Of a stretch of 64,000 nucleotides of DNA, positions 8,779 to 17,599 are shown one piece after another. Location of the stretch: assembly GCA_012840135.1 (NCBI GenBank), contig DUMA01000018.1, forward strand, positions 1 to 64,000, given 5' to 3'. This DNA is from Thermoanaerobacterales bacterium (GTDB lineage: Bacteria; Bacillota; Thermosediminibacteria; Thermosediminibacterales; Tepidanaerobacteraceae). A program made the translations under genes and the position numbers. Under the pieces are notes generated by a model. The model was not told where the DNA came from. It searched no databases and saw only the letters and a list, made by a program, of their open reading frames with translations. How positions within the stretch are numbered: position 1 is the stretch's first letter; every line of letters starts with the position of its first letter.

Positions 8779-9674
8779 TGAATGCCAGAACTTCCGATAA
8801 AATAGCCACCATTATCTTTTATTCCATTGCGATTTTTATTTCTTTGCTCTTAATAGCACTTATAGGTTTTATTCTGTACCATGGCCTTAGAGTAATCAAC
8901 TGGCATTTTCTGACAAGCCCTCCCAGCGCTTTCAGAGCTGGAGGCGGAGTAGGGCCCCAAATCTTCAATTCCTTTCTTTTACTGATACTTACCATGATAT
9001 TTACCATTCCGTTGGGCCTCGGAGCAGGCATCTACCTTTCTGAATTCTCTAGAGAAAGCAGATGGACAAGAATTATCAGGATCTGCACAGAAACTCTGGC
9101 ATCCCTTCCTTCCATAGTCATAGGACTTTTCGGTCTATTATTTTTCGTTACGGTTTTGAAATGGGGTTTTTCTCTATTATCAGGAGCGCTGGCCCTGACT
9201 GTGCTCAATCTTCCAGTCATGACGAGGATATCGGAAGATGCCCTGAGAAGTGTCAAAAGGGAATTGAGGGAAGCGAGCCTTGCACTGGGAGCTACTCAGT
9301 GGCAGACCATAGTGCATGTAGTGCTGGTGGCGGCCATTCCGGGACTGGTGACGGGAATCATCCTGACTGCAGGCCGCGTGTTCGGTGAAGCTGCGGCACT
9401 GCTCTATACTGCGGGCATAACCACACCACGCCTGCAATTTAACAACTGGAATCCCCTTAACATGAACTCCCCGTTGTATATATTCCGGCCGGCCGAAACT
9501 CTGGCCGTGCATATCTGGAAGGTCAACAGCGAAGGTCTTGCTCCCGATGCAAGACAGATAGCCGACGGAGCCTCGGCCATACTGATTATCATGGTGCTGT
9601 TTTTCAATATTGTTTCAAGATGGTTCGGTCGATGGCTTTACGGAAGAATGACGGGAAAACACGGCAAAGCGTAA
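8775..9674 (+). CDS. pstA: Phosphate ABC transporter permease PstA
   Basis: The second membrane subunit of the phosphate importer; 299 residues with six predicted helices. The EAA loop reads REASLALGATQWQTIVHVVLVAAIPG near residue 175, nearly the same as in PstC, and GEAAALLYTAGI is family-typical. The ATGATG start overlaps the pstC stop (ATGA), with AGGAGG 8 bases before, so translation is coupled. The usual next genes pstB and phoU are absent; aroC follows after 31 bases. Confidence 0.95.
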   Translation: MMNARTSDKIATIIFYSIAIFISLLLIALIGFILYHGLRVINWHFLTSPPSAFRAGGGVGPQIFNSFLLLILTMIFTIPLGLGAGIYLSEFSRESRWTRIIRICTETLASLPSIVIGLFGLLFFVTVLKWGFSLLSGALALTVLNLPVMTRISEDALRSVKRELREASLALGATQWQTIVHVVLVAAIPGLVTGIILTAGRVFGEAAALLYTAGITTPRLQFNNWNPLNMNSPLYIFRPAETLAVHIWKVNSEGLAPDARQIADGASAILIIMVLFFNIVSRWFGRWLYGRMTGKHGKA

Positions 9675-9705
9675 TAAAGTGTAATTCGGTGGGAGGGCTT
9701 AATTC

Positions 9706-10845
9706 ATGTTGAGATTTTTGACAGCGGGAGAATCGCACGGCAAGGCCCTGGTGGCCATAATCGAAGGTCTGCCGGCAAATCTTGAGATAAATGAAGAAGA
9801 TATAAACAGGCAGCTTTTCAGGCGCCAGCAAGGTTACGGCCGCGGCGGAAGAATGAAGATAGAAAAGGATGAAGTGGAAATTCTGAGCGGCGTCCGAAAG
9901 GGTAAAACCATAGGAAGCCCTCTTGCGCTCATGATAAAAAACCTGGACTATGACAACTGGAAGGACCGGGAAGTGCTCCCGGTAACAAAGCCCAGGCCCG
10001 GCCACGGAGACCTGACAGGTGCCATTAAGTACAATCAGAAGGATATAAGAAATGTGCTGGAAAGAGCCAGCGCCAGGGAGACTGCCGCCAGGGTGGCGGT
10101 AGGGGCTGTGGCAGCCCAGCTTCTTGCAAACTTTGGCATTAAAATAATGAGCCATGTGATATCGATAGGCGATGTAAGTTTAAAATCCTGCGACTATTCT
10201 ATTGAAGATTTAACCGATGCTGATAAGTCGCCGGTGCGCTGCATAGATGAAGCAGTGTCGACACGGATGATGAAAGCTATAGATGAAGCGAGGGCTCAGG
10301 GTGACTCTCTGGGTGGGGTTTTTGAAGTTGTGGCTACAAATGTCCCTGTAGGCCTGGGAAGCCATGTCCACTGGGACAGGAAGCTTGACGGCCTTATAGC
10401 CTGGGCTTTTATGAGCATCCAGGCCATCAAAGGCGTGGAGATAGGCCTGGGATTTGAGGCGGCGCGCAAAAAGGGTTCCGAGGTGCATGATGAGATCTTT
10501 TACGAGAAGACTCTCGGGTTTTATCGAAAGACCAACAATGCGGGAGGGCTGGAGGCGGGCCTCTCCAACGGTTGCCCCATAGTGGTGAGGGCTGCCATGA
10601 AACCCATTCCCACACTGTACAAACCCCTCAGAAGCGTCGATATTATAACAAAAGAACCCTTTGCCGCCAGCATCGAGCGGTCGGATGTATGCGCCGTGCC
10701 AGCAGCCAGCATAGTGGGAGAAGCCGCCCTGGCCTGGGTCCTGGCCGGAGCCATGGTAGAGAAGTTCGGTGGAGACAGCATTGAGGAAATGCGAAAGAAT
10801 TTTCACGAATATAATGCAACTATTAATCAAGAAAGAAAGAGATGA
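9706..10845 (+). CDS. aroC: Chorismate synthase
   Basis: Last step of the shikimate pathway: removes phosphate from 5-enolpyruvylshikimate-3-phosphate to give chorismate, with reduced FMN as cofactor. The 379 residues begin with the signature [20 protein letters not shown]. The basic loop [29 protein letters not shown] and [15 protein letters not shown] match the FMN and substrate site. ATG 9706 lies 9 bases after GGGAGG. aroB follows within 5 bases, so these form an aromatic amino acid operon, probably cotranscribed at a low level from the pst promoter. Confidence 0.97.
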   Translation: MLRFLTAGESHGKALVAIIEGLPANLEINEEDINRQLFRRQQGYGRGGRMKIEKDEVEILSGVRKGKTIGSPLALMIKNLDYDNWKDREVLPVTKPRPGHGDLTGAIKYNQKDIRNVLERASARETAARVAVGAVAAQLLANFGIKIMSHVISIGDVSLKSCDYSIEDLTDADKSPVRCIDEAVSTRMMKAIDEARAQGDSLGGVFEVVATNVPVGLGSHVHWDRKLDGLIAWAFMSIQAIKGVEIGLGFEAARKKGSEVHDEIFYEKTLGFYRKTNNAGGLEAGLSNGCPIVVRAAMKPIPTLYKPLRSVDIITKEPFAASIERSDVCAVPAASIVGEAALAWVLAGAMVEKFGGDSIEEMRKNFHEYNATINQERKR

Positions 10846-10849
10846 AAGC

Positions 10850-11923
10850 ATGGAGTGTATTACTGTAAATTTGGGCAAAAGGTCTTATCCGATTTTTATA
10901 GAGCGTGGAATTTTGGGCAAAATTGGTAAAATTGTAAGAGAGCATTTTTCCGGCCGGAAGATCCTGGTCATAACGGATAGCAATGTGGTGGATTTATATG
11001 CCCGGCAGCTTGCGGCAGGATTGGAAGATGAAGGATTTCAAACTTTTGTCGATGTGGTCCCTGCCGGCGAATCCAGCAAATCCCTCGGCCGGGCCGAAGA
11101 CCTCTATAACGCAGCCCTGGACTACAGACTCGACAGGAAGTCCGCCATCCTGGCGCTGGGAGGCGGAGTAGTGGGGGACCTGGCGGGATTTGTAGCGGCT
11201 ACATATATGAGAGGAATAGGGTTCATACAGGTTCCCACCACACTCCTTGCCCAGGTGGATAGCAGTGTGGGAGGTAAGGTGGCAGTGAACCTTCCCCGGG
11301 CCAAAAATATAGTGGGAGCCTTCTACCAGCCCAAAATGGTGATTATTGATCCCGATACTCTCCTGAGCCTCCCGGAAAGGGAGTTTGCCGAGGGGCTGGC
11401 GGAAGTTATCAAATATGGCATTATAAGGGATGAGGATTTTTTCCGCTGGCTGGAACAATATACAGAAAATCTAAGGCAAAATACAACCGGCCTTGTTCAC
11501 TCCATAAAGAGGTCCTGTGAAATAAAGGCAGAAATCGTCTCGGAAGATGAAGTCGAAAATGGGCTTCGAATGATTTTGAATTTTGGTCACACCGTGGGAC
11601 ATGCTCTGGAAACGGTTTTCGGCTATGGTACCCTCCTTCATGGCGAGGCAGTAGCTCTGGGTATGGTTTTTGAAGCAAAAATAGCCCTCCACCGAGGGCT
11701 TATTGATGAAAGGACCTTTTTGCGCATCGAAGGCCTGGTCAAGTCCGCAGTGCCGAAAGGTTTACCGCACCGCCCCGATCCGGACAGCCTTATCGAAAGT
11801 ATGAGCCTCGATAAAAAGAATTTAAATGAAAAGATAACTTTTATACTGCCTGAAAGGTTGGGCAGGGTCGGCGTTTATTCCGATATAACAGCAGAGGAAA
11901 TTCTGCAGGCTGTTACACCATAG
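10850..11923 (+). CDS. aroB: 3-dehydroquinate synthase
   Basis: Second step of the shikimate pathway: NAD- and metal-dependent cyclisation of DAHP to 3-dehydroquinate. The 357 residues from ATG 10850 are the family norm. NAD-binding GGGVVGDLAGFVAATYMRG (about residue 105) and the zinc ligands in the region LNFGHTVGHALE (about 245) and LLHGEAVALGM are present. A longer frame from 10769 overlaps aroC and is rejected. The ATG is 4 bases after the aroC stop, with a weak ribosome site inside aroC (AAAGAGATGAAAG). Confidence 0.96.
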   Translation: MECITVNLGKRSYPIFIERGILGKIGKIVREHFSGRKILVITDSNVVDLYARQLAAGLEDEGFQTFVDVVPAGESSKSLGRAEDLYNAALDYRLDRKSAILALGGGVVGDLAGFVAATYMRGIGFIQVPTTLLAQVDSSVGGKVAVNLPRAKNIVGAFYQPKMVIIDPDTLLSLPEREFAEGLAEVIKYGIIRDEDFFRWLEQYTENLRQNTTGLVHSIKRSCEIKAEIVSEDEVENGLRMILNFGHTVGHALETVFGYGTLLHGEAVALGMVFEAKIALHRGLIDERTFLRIEGLVKSAVPKGLPHRPDPDSLIESMSLDKKNLNEKITFILPERLGRVGVYSDITAEEILQAVTP

Positions 11924-11929
11924 ATGCCG

Positions 11930-12361
11930 TTAAAGTGCTTTAGCCATTCCGCTTTCTAGAAGCTTTCTGCGCTCTTCAGCCTTTTCAAGGATGCCTTTCT
12001 GACTGACAATATGGCGTTCGTGATAACCTTTTCCGATTATACCAACTTCGTCATAAGCGGTCAGCTCAAAAGTCAATTTATTTCCGTCAATGGCCTTCAG
12101 CACTGATTTTACAGTTACGGTCATCCCCTGACAGGTGGGCTTTTCATGGGTTATATCTATTACTTTTCCTACGGTAATGAAACCTTCCAGCAATAGAGGA
12201 TCAACGGCTTTGACCGACGCCTCGATCATCATGGCTACCAGAGCAGGTGTTGCGAGAAGGGTTTTCAGGGCACCGCTGCCTATGGCAAGAGCGGTGTCTT
12301 CTTTTTCTATTGTCTTTTGAACAACCCCGGTTAACCCTATTTTCAATCTGGGAAAGTCCAT
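11930..12361 (-). CDS. Thioesterase, FlK-like hot-dog fold
   Basis: A 143-residue protein resembling the fluoroacetyl-CoA thioesterase (FlK)-like hot-dog group. TPALVAMMIEASVKAVDPLL carries the conserved Glu/Ala helix, VGKVIDITHEKPTCQGMTV the substrate strand, and FELTAYDEVGIIGKGYHERHIV the His-containing C-terminal strand. Relatives in anaerobes hydrolyse unidentified short acyl-CoAs. The start is ATG 12361, about 8 bases after GGGGG; an in-frame TTG at 12367 is too near the ribosome site. It converges on aroB with only 6 bases between stops. Confidence 0.8.
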   Translation of the reverse strand: MDFPRLKIGLTGVVQKTIEKEDTALAIGSGALKTLLATPALVAMMIEASVKAVDPLLLEGFITVGKVIDITHEKPTCQGMTVTVKSVLKAIDGNKLTFELTAYDEVGIIGKGYHERHIVSQKGILEKAEERRKLLESGMAKAL

Positions 12362-12623
12362 TAACAAAACCCCCTTTCATCATTGTACTTATATTATAAT
12401 ACAAAATATATAAAAATTAAAGAAATGACAAAAAATTCACATATAGGCGATTATATCCAAATAAATGATGTACAATTCAATATTTAAAGTATATTAAAAT
12501 AAAATTATTAAGAAGGAAAGTTTTAATATGCGTAGAATATATATTTAGTATAGCACATTAAACACAAAAATGATATCTGATTTAAATCTGAGCATTTACT
12601 AGAAAACATCGGGAGGTATTTTT

Positions 12624-13715
12624 ATGAGCAGGAAAATTACATTATCCGTAATCAAGGCTGATATTGGAGGCTTTGTGGGCCACAGTAGCGTCCATCCGGA
12701 ACTTTTGCAGGAGGCGGAGAAAGCTCTGGAGCAAAAGGGACAGGGACTACTGGAAGATTTTAAAGTGACCTGTGTGGGCGATGACATCAATCTTGTGATG
12801 ACTCACCGGAAAGGTGTGGACAATGAGCAGATTCACAGGCTGGCATGGGAGACATTCCTTTCATGCACTCAGGTTGCCAGGAAATTGAAGCTTTACGGAG
12901 CGGGTCAGGACTTGCTGTCAGATTCATTCTCAGGAAATATCAGGGGCATGGGTCCGGGAGTGGCGGAGATGGAATTTGAAGAGCGCCCCAGCGAACCCGT
13001 GATAGTTTTCATGGCCGACAAGACCGAGCCCGGGGCATGGAATCTACCGCTTTACAAGATGTTTGCCGACCCCTTCAACACCATCGGCCTGGTCATAGAC
13101 CCCAAGATGCACGACGGTTTTAAATTCGAGGTTTTGGATCTAATCGAAAACAAGAAAGTGACCTTTTCCTGTCCGGAAGAATTATACGACATGCTGGTTT
13201 TTCTGGGAGCGGCCAACAGGTATGCCGTACGTGCCGTATACCGCAAAAATGGGGAAATAGCGGCGGTGTCTTCTACCCAGAGAATGAACCTGATGGCAGG
13301 CAGGTATGTGGGAAAGGACGATCCGGTGCTTATAGTGCGCTGCCAGAACGGCCTGCCGGCGGTGGGAGAGGCGCTGGAACCTTTTTCCAATCCCCACCTT
13401 GTGGCAGGATGGATGCGCGGATCCCACTTCGGCCCTATCATTCCCGTCTCTCAGAAAGAATCCACCCCTACGCGCTTTGATGGGCCGCCAAGAGTCATTG
13501 CACTGGGGTTCCAGCTGGCAGAAGGAAAGCTCGTCGGCCCCCAGGACCTCTTCGCTGATGTGGCTTATGACAGGGCAAGGCAAAAGGCTTTGGAAATAGC
13601 CGATTACATGAGAAGTCTTGGGCCCTTTGAACCCCACAGGCTGCCCCTGGATGAGATGGAGTACACATCCATGCCTCAGGTCATGGAAAAGTTAAAAGAC
13701 AGGTTTGTTCAATAA
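12624..13715 (+). CDS. Fructose-1,6-bisphosphate aldolase/phosphatase (bifunctional)
   Basis: Gluconeogenic enzyme that both condenses DHAP with glyceraldehyde-3-phosphate and removes phosphate from FBP, so flow runs one way to fructose-6-P. The 363 residues start with the hallmark KADIGGFVGHSSVHPEL; the Asp/Mg ligands DDINLVMTH and the later KTEPGAWNLPLYKMFADPFNT are also typical. This family is best known from archaea and deep-branching thermophilic bacteria, which supports a thermophile. ATG 12624 follows GGGAGGT by 8 bases. In the 256 bases upstream the only coding-like item is a seven-codon frame (including stop) at 12528 with a ribosome site, of unknown meaning. Confidence 0.94.
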   Translation: MSRKITLSVIKADIGGFVGHSSVHPELLQEAEKALEQKGQGLLEDFKVTCVGDDINLVMTHRKGVDNEQIHRLAWETFLSCTQVARKLKLYGAGQDLLSDSFSGNIRGMGPGVAEMEFEERPSEPVIVFMADKTEPGAWNLPLYKMFADPFNTIGLVIDPKMHDGFKFEVLDLIENKKVTFSCPEELYDMLVFLGAANRYAVRAVYRKNGEIAAVSSTQRMNLMAGRYVGKDDPVLIVRCQNGLPAVGEALEPFSNPHLVAGWMRGSHFGPIIPVSQKESTPTRFDGPPRVIALGFQLAEGKLVGPQDLFADVAYDRARQKALEIADYMRSLGPFEPHRLPLDEMEYTSMPQVMEKLKDRFVQ

Positions 13716-13731
13716 TGACGGAAAGATTGAA

Positions 13732-13757
13732 GGCAGGATCTTTTTCTCCTGCCTTTT
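13732..13757 (+). terminator. Terminator after the FBP aldolase/phosphatase gene
   Basis: GGCAGGA (13732-13738) pairs with TCCTGCC (13747-13753), then T4. Confidence 0.85.
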
Positions 13758-14233
13758 CCTATTAGAAAAATTCGGGCAAAATAAACTTAAAAAATGCTTT
13801 ATAAAATATTTTTGAAATCTTACACAATAAGCAGGAATTTTATGTTTTTTGTAGAAATAATATAATATTCAAACCGGGTTACCCAGTATACTGACAAACT
13901 ATTTAGTATACTGAGTACCCGAAAATCACAGGACGGTCCTGGCAAAGAAACCTTATCATTCACAAAATATTTCAGCAAGGCAAGGAGTTTCTATGCAAGG
14001 ACCAAAAACTTGTAATACTCTGAAAGGGGGTAAGATGTGGGGGAAGAGAAAGCAAGATATTGAGGTAAACTTATTTTTATCTTTAGGATCTCGGGTTCCA
14101 ACATCTTCGCAAAGTGGAAAGAAAGTTTTGGGAAGTTTTAGTTCCGGGTAGACAGGATCAGGTTATGGGGAGAAACGGCTGGAAAAGCCTCGTCCACGTG
14201 ACGACTAAATTTTAATCAGAAAGGAGAAATGGC
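13758..14233 (+). promoter_or_regulatory. Long leader of the NSS transporter gene with repeated operator-like sites
   Basis: These 476 bases hold no known gene. AGTATACTGA occurs twice, 20 bases apart (13885-13894 and 13905-13914), flanked by GGGTTACCC and GAGTACCC; spacing of two helical turns suggests a dimeric regulator site. A 52-codon frame (13993-14151) has AAGGAG five bases before its ATG but shows no recognised domain. Near the end, GGCT/AGCC (14177-14190) and TCGTC/GACGA (about 14191-14206) form two small hairpins just before the transporter ribosome site. No T-box, glycine or SAM riboswitch signature was found. Confidence 0.45.
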
Positions 14234-15691
14234 ATGGAAAAGAGAGAATCCTTTGCAACCAGGTTCGGTTTCATAGCTGCAGCCATGGGCCAGGCTATTG
14301 GTACGGGCAATGTCTGGCGTTTTCCCAGGGTCGCAACAGGTAACGGCGGCGGACCTTTTATGATCGCATATATTGTGGCACTGCTGGTTTGGAGTATACC
14401 GCTTCTTATAGCGGAAGTTGTAATAGGGCGCCGTACCAGGAAGGGGACCGTGGGTGCCTTTAGGGATTTCATGGGTGAAAAGTACACCTGGATGGGCGGA
14501 TTTGTGGCTTTTGTATGTTTCGCTCTGGGAGCATACTATTCGGTCACCATGGGATGGACTCTTAGATACTTTGTTTACGGTCTTACAGGAGTTTTAAAAC
14601 CCGGTATTGATACCCAATCATTGTGGGACGGATTTATAGCAACACCCTGGCAGGGAGTGCTTTTCCACCTCATATCTGTAGCTCTTGCGGCCTTTGTAGT
14701 ATTCAGAGGAGTTCAGGGCGGCATAGAGAAAGCTTCGAAGTTCATGATACCTACACTCTTTGTGCTTTTGATAATCGGTATGGTGAGAGCTCTCACGCTC
14801 CCCAATGCTGTAGGTGGACTTCAATATCTTTTCAACCCTGATTTCAGCAAGCTTTTGAGCGGCAAAGTCTGGCTGGAGGCGTTTACGCAATCGGCGTGGT
14901 CTACCGGCGCAGGCTGGGGCTTTATGATCACCTATGCGGTATATACCAAGGAAAAAGAGGATGTTGCGGCCAACAGCTTCATTACCGGTTTTGCAGATAC
15001 TTCTGCGGCACTAATAGCCGCCATGGCCGTAATCCCCACCATATTTGCCCTAGCACCCAATAATGTAGATGATGCCATCGGTTCGGGCAACACTGGCCTC
15101 ACCTTTGTATGGCTCGCAAAGCTATTCCCTGAGATGCCCGGCGGTCAGCTGGTAGCGACGCTGTTCTTCCTGGCCATGGCTTTTGCAGCATTGACATCTC
15201 TCTATGCCATGTATGAAGTGGTCATAAGGAACTTCATGGACGCCGGATGGAGCAGAAAGACCGCAGCAACCCTGGTCGTAACAGCAAGCTTCCTGGCGGG
15301 TTTACCTTCTGCAATAAATGTGGAATTCTTAAACAACCAGGATCAGGTCTGGGGCGTAGCTCTATTAGTCAGCGGTTTACTGGTGTCATTGGCTATAGCA
15401 AAATATGGATTTGAGAAGGCAAGACTGGAAGACATAAACCCCGTGTCGGATATACATGTGGGCAGATGGTGGAACTACTGCGTACGCCTGTTCCCCGCCA
15501 TGTTTGCCGTAATCTGCGGATGGTGGGTGTATCAGGAATTCACCTGGTATCCCGATACCTGGTGGAATCCGTTTGAGACATACAGTCCGGCCACTATGTT
15601 CATGCAGTGGATAATTGCAATACTCATATTCTATGCATACAATAACGTTCTGGCAAAATCTGCAGGTCCCTCGAACAAGATATCTGCCTGA
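14234..15691 (+). CDS. Sodium-dependent transporter, NSS/SNF family
   Basis: A 485-residue membrane protein of the neurotransmitter:sodium symporter family, which imports amino acids with Na+. The N-terminal signature GQAIGTGNVWRFPRVATGNGGG lines the Na+ and substrate sites in helix 1 and the following loop; ITYAVYTKEKEDV and FVWLAKLFPEMPGG match helices 6-8. About 11-12 helices are predicted. ATG 14234 follows AAAGGAG. It is followed by a tiny gene matching the MetS small subunit, and such pairs are linked to methionine/alanine uptake, so that substrate class is likely. A long leader precedes it. Confidence 0.93.
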   Translation: MEKRESFATRFGFIAAAMGQAIGTGNVWRFPRVATGNGGGPFMIAYIVALLVWSIPLLIAEVVIGRRTRKGTVGAFRDFMGEKYTWMGGFVAFVCFALGAYYSVTMGWTLRYFVYGLTGVLKPGIDTQSLWDGFIATPWQGVLFHLISVALAAFVVFRGVQGGIEKASKFMIPTLFVLLIIGMVRALTLPNAVGGLQYLFNPDFSKLLSGKVWLEAFTQSAWSTGAGWGFMITYAVYTKEKEDVAANSFITGFADTSAALIAAMAVIPTIFALAPNNVDDAIGSGNTGLTFVWLAKLFPEMPGGQLVATLFFLAMAFAALTSLYAMYEVVIRNFMDAGWSRKTAATLVVTASFLAGLPSAINVEFLNNQDQVWGVALLVSGLLVSLAIAKYGFEKARLEDINPVSDIHVGRWWNYCVRLFPAMFAVICGWWVYQEFTWYPDTWWNPFETYSPATMFMQWIIAILIFYAYNNVLAKSAGPSNKISA

Positions 15692-15717
15692 ATGGGTAAA
15701 GAAGGGAGAGATGTTTT

Positions 15718-15819
15718 ATGGCTCCGGGAAGTTTGATAATGATGATAATAGTTCTGGGCATAGCATGGGGTGGAACATTATATTTTTTGAACATGGCTAT
15801 GCAAAAAGAGAGAAAATAA
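15718..15819 (+). CDS. NSS transporter small subunit (MetS-like), 33 residues
   Basis: A very short gene of 33 codons ending at TAA 15817-15819. The peptide begins MAPGSLIMMIIVLGIAWGGT, forms one membrane helix and ends in a basic tail (MQKERK), the pattern of MetS-type small subunits that accompany NSS methionine/alanine importers. The ATG is 7 bases after GGGAGAG and lies 26 bases downstream of the transporter stop, so both are made from one mRNA. It is too short for usual gene finders. Confidence 0.8.
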   Translation: MAPGSLIMMIIVLGIAWGGTLYFLNMAMQKERK

Positions 15820-15842
15820 TTGCTCAAATAAGATTAATAACT

Positions 15843-15872
15843 AAAACTGCGAAGATTTTCGCAGTTTTTTTT
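15843..15872 (+). terminator. Terminator after the NSS transporter operon
   Basis: Eleven-base-pair stem (15843-15853 with 15858-15868), loop GATT, and a T-run through 15872. Confidence 0.9.
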
Positions 15873-15918
15873 CACCTTTAAATATTTATGTAATATGGTA
15901 AAATAGTGTATATAATAG

Positions 15919-16698
15919 ATGAGTAAAAGAGGTAGAACTTTATTGAAATTGAGAAGGATAAATGTTTTAAAAACCGATAGTGGTATCAACTCCCAAAGAG
16001 AATTGCTGGCAAGATGCAATCAAGCCATAGACTTAACCGGTGTAAGGGGAGTAAGGTTTTGCGGGGAATTGAAGGATTTTATAAACCTGGAAAAACATCT
16101 TCATGATCTTAAACCGGGTATATCTTTTTTAGGTACCGGAGATTTTCACCATTTAACAATATATTTTCTGGATAAACTACCCATAACACCACAACTTTTA
16201 CTCTTTGATCATCATTCGGACATGATTGAACCTTTGCCAGGTACCATAAGCTGCGGCTCATGGGTGAGAGTAGCTCTCCTGCAAAAGAAAATAAAAAGAT
16301 GTATTATAGTGGGGCTAAACCCTAAAGATGAAGCCATTTCAGATAAGGGCTTTTACGGGAAGGTGGCCTTTTTCCCGGAAAATATTCCCCATGAAAAAAA
16401 ACTGTCACAGGTAATAAAACAAGTTTTGGATAGCCCTGAGCCATTATATATCAGTATCGACAAGGATGTACTTTCACCCGGAGAATCTTTTACTAACTGG
16501 GATCAGGGTTCCATGACACTGAATGAACTCGTCGACTTTTTGAAAATCATATCCCAAACCAAGACTATCGTAGGGGTCGATATATGTGGAGAATGGCCGG
16601 CTCCGGTACATGAAATTTTATATACGGCGCAAGATAGGGAAAAAATTAAAATAAATCAGGAAGCCAATCTCAAAATTTTGGATGGACTCTATAAGTGA
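15919..16698 (+). CDS. Arginase/agmatinase-fold protein
   Basis: A 260-residue (or slightly shorter) ureohydrolase-fold protein. Metal-site motifs are FLGTGDFHH, LLFDHHSDM (DxHxD) and SIDKDVLSPG, which keeps the two Asp of SxDxD but has Ser where arginases have the third Asp. The first motif differs from the classical GGDHS. It could be an agmatinase-like enzyme or a relative with another amidine substrate. It sits before MTA phosphorylase, which removes the by-product of polyamine synthesis, so a polyamine link is possible but unproven. The start is unsure: ATG 15919 lacks a ribosome site, while TTG 15943 follows AGAGGT. The gene is more AT-rich than its downstream neighbours. Confidence 0.75.
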   Translation: MSKRGRTLLKLRRINVLKTDSGINSQRELLARCNQAIDLTGVRGVRFCGELKDFINLEKHLHDLKPGISFLGTGDFHHLTIYFLDKLPITPQLLLFDHHSDMIEPLPGTISCGSWVRVALLQKKIKRCIIVGLNPKDEAISDKGFYGKVAFFPENIPHEKKLSQVIKQVLDSPEPLYISIDKDVLSPGESFTNWDQGSMTLNELVDFLKIISQTKTIVGVDICGEWPAPVHEILYTAQDREKIKINQEANLKILDGLYK

Positions 16699-16736
16699 CC
16701 AATTAAAAAAATATTATTAAAAAGGAGATGATTTTA

Positions 16737-17540
16737 TTGGAATTTAGAGCCGATGTCGGCGTCTTCGGAGGATCTGGATTTTATTCCTTTCTGGATGATG
16801 TCAGGGAGATAACTGTGGAGACCCCCTATGGTCCCCCCAGCGATAAGATAGCCCTGGCAAAAATAGGCGATAAGACGGTGGCCTTTTTGCCAAGGCACGG
16901 CAAAGGCCATACTCTTCCGCCCCACATGATAAACTACCGGGCAAACGTATATGCCATGAAACAACTGGGGGTAAAAAGGATACTGGGCCCCTGCGCCTCC
17001 GGTAGCCTCCAGCCCCATGTAAAACCGGGAGATTTTGTGATCTGCGACCAGTTTGTAAACCGCACCTGGGGCCGAAAAGACACCTTTTACGATGGGCCCA
17101 TAACCACCCACATAGGTGGTGCCGAACCCTATTGTCCCGAGCTCAGGAAGATAGCCATCGAGGCGGCGAAGGAGAAGGGTCTGCCGGTGCATGAAAGGGG
17201 CACCGTAGTGGTTGTCCAGGGGCCGCGGTTTTCAACGAAGGCTGAGAGCCGGGAATTTTCGAGCCATGGCTGGGAAGTCATAAACATGACCCAGTACCCC
17301 GAAGTGGTTTTAGCCCGGGAGATGGAAATCTGCTATGCAAATATCACTCTCATTACCGACTACGACGTAGGGCTGGAAGAAAATCCTGATATAGAGCCAG
17401 TAAGTCATGAAATGGTTTTGCGTGTGTTTAATGAAAACATAGGCAAGCTGAAAGACCTCCTCTATGATATAATAAGGCGTATTCCTGATAAAAGGAGCTG
17501 CCGGTGCGGCGAAGAGCTGAAGAGCGCGAGGATGACATAA
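16737..17540 (+). CDS. mtnP: S-methyl-5'-thioadenosine phosphorylase
   Basis: Splits 5'-methylthioadenosine with phosphate into adenine and methylthioribose-1-phosphate. Motifs: VGVFGGSGFYSF at the N terminus (phosphate loop), PRHGKGHTLPPHMINYRAN (phosphate/sugar) and the purine-site stretch ending in VINMTQYPEVVLAREMEICYANI. TTG 16737 is the likely start, 9 bases after AAAGGAG; the ATG at 16728 touches the ribosome site. Its neighbours, a class II aldolase just downstream and metK 2.6 kb on, fit SAM by-product salvage. The isomerase MtnA is not in the window. Confidence 0.92.
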   Translation: MEFRADVGVFGGSGFYSFLDDVREITVETPYGPPSDKIALAKIGDKTVAFLPRHGKGHTLPPHMINYRANVYAMKQLGVKRILGPCASGSLQPHVKPGDFVICDQFVNRTWGRKDTFYDGPITTHIGGAEPYCPELRKIAIEAAKEKGLPVHERGTVVVVQGPRFSTKAESREFSSHGWEVINMTQYPEVVLAREMEICYANITLITDYDVGLEENPDIEPVSHEMVLRVFNENIGKLKDLLYDIIRRIPDKRSCRCGEELKSARMT

Positions 17541-17599
17541 AAGATTCTTTGCAGGCGCTGTTTCAACATCGATCAATACACGGGAAAGGTGATTATTAT

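Noticed and set aside
13993-14151. A 52-codon frame with AAGGAG in the NSS transporter leader
   Set aside because: Kept only as part of the leader note, since there is no domain or hydrophobic pattern to support a protein.
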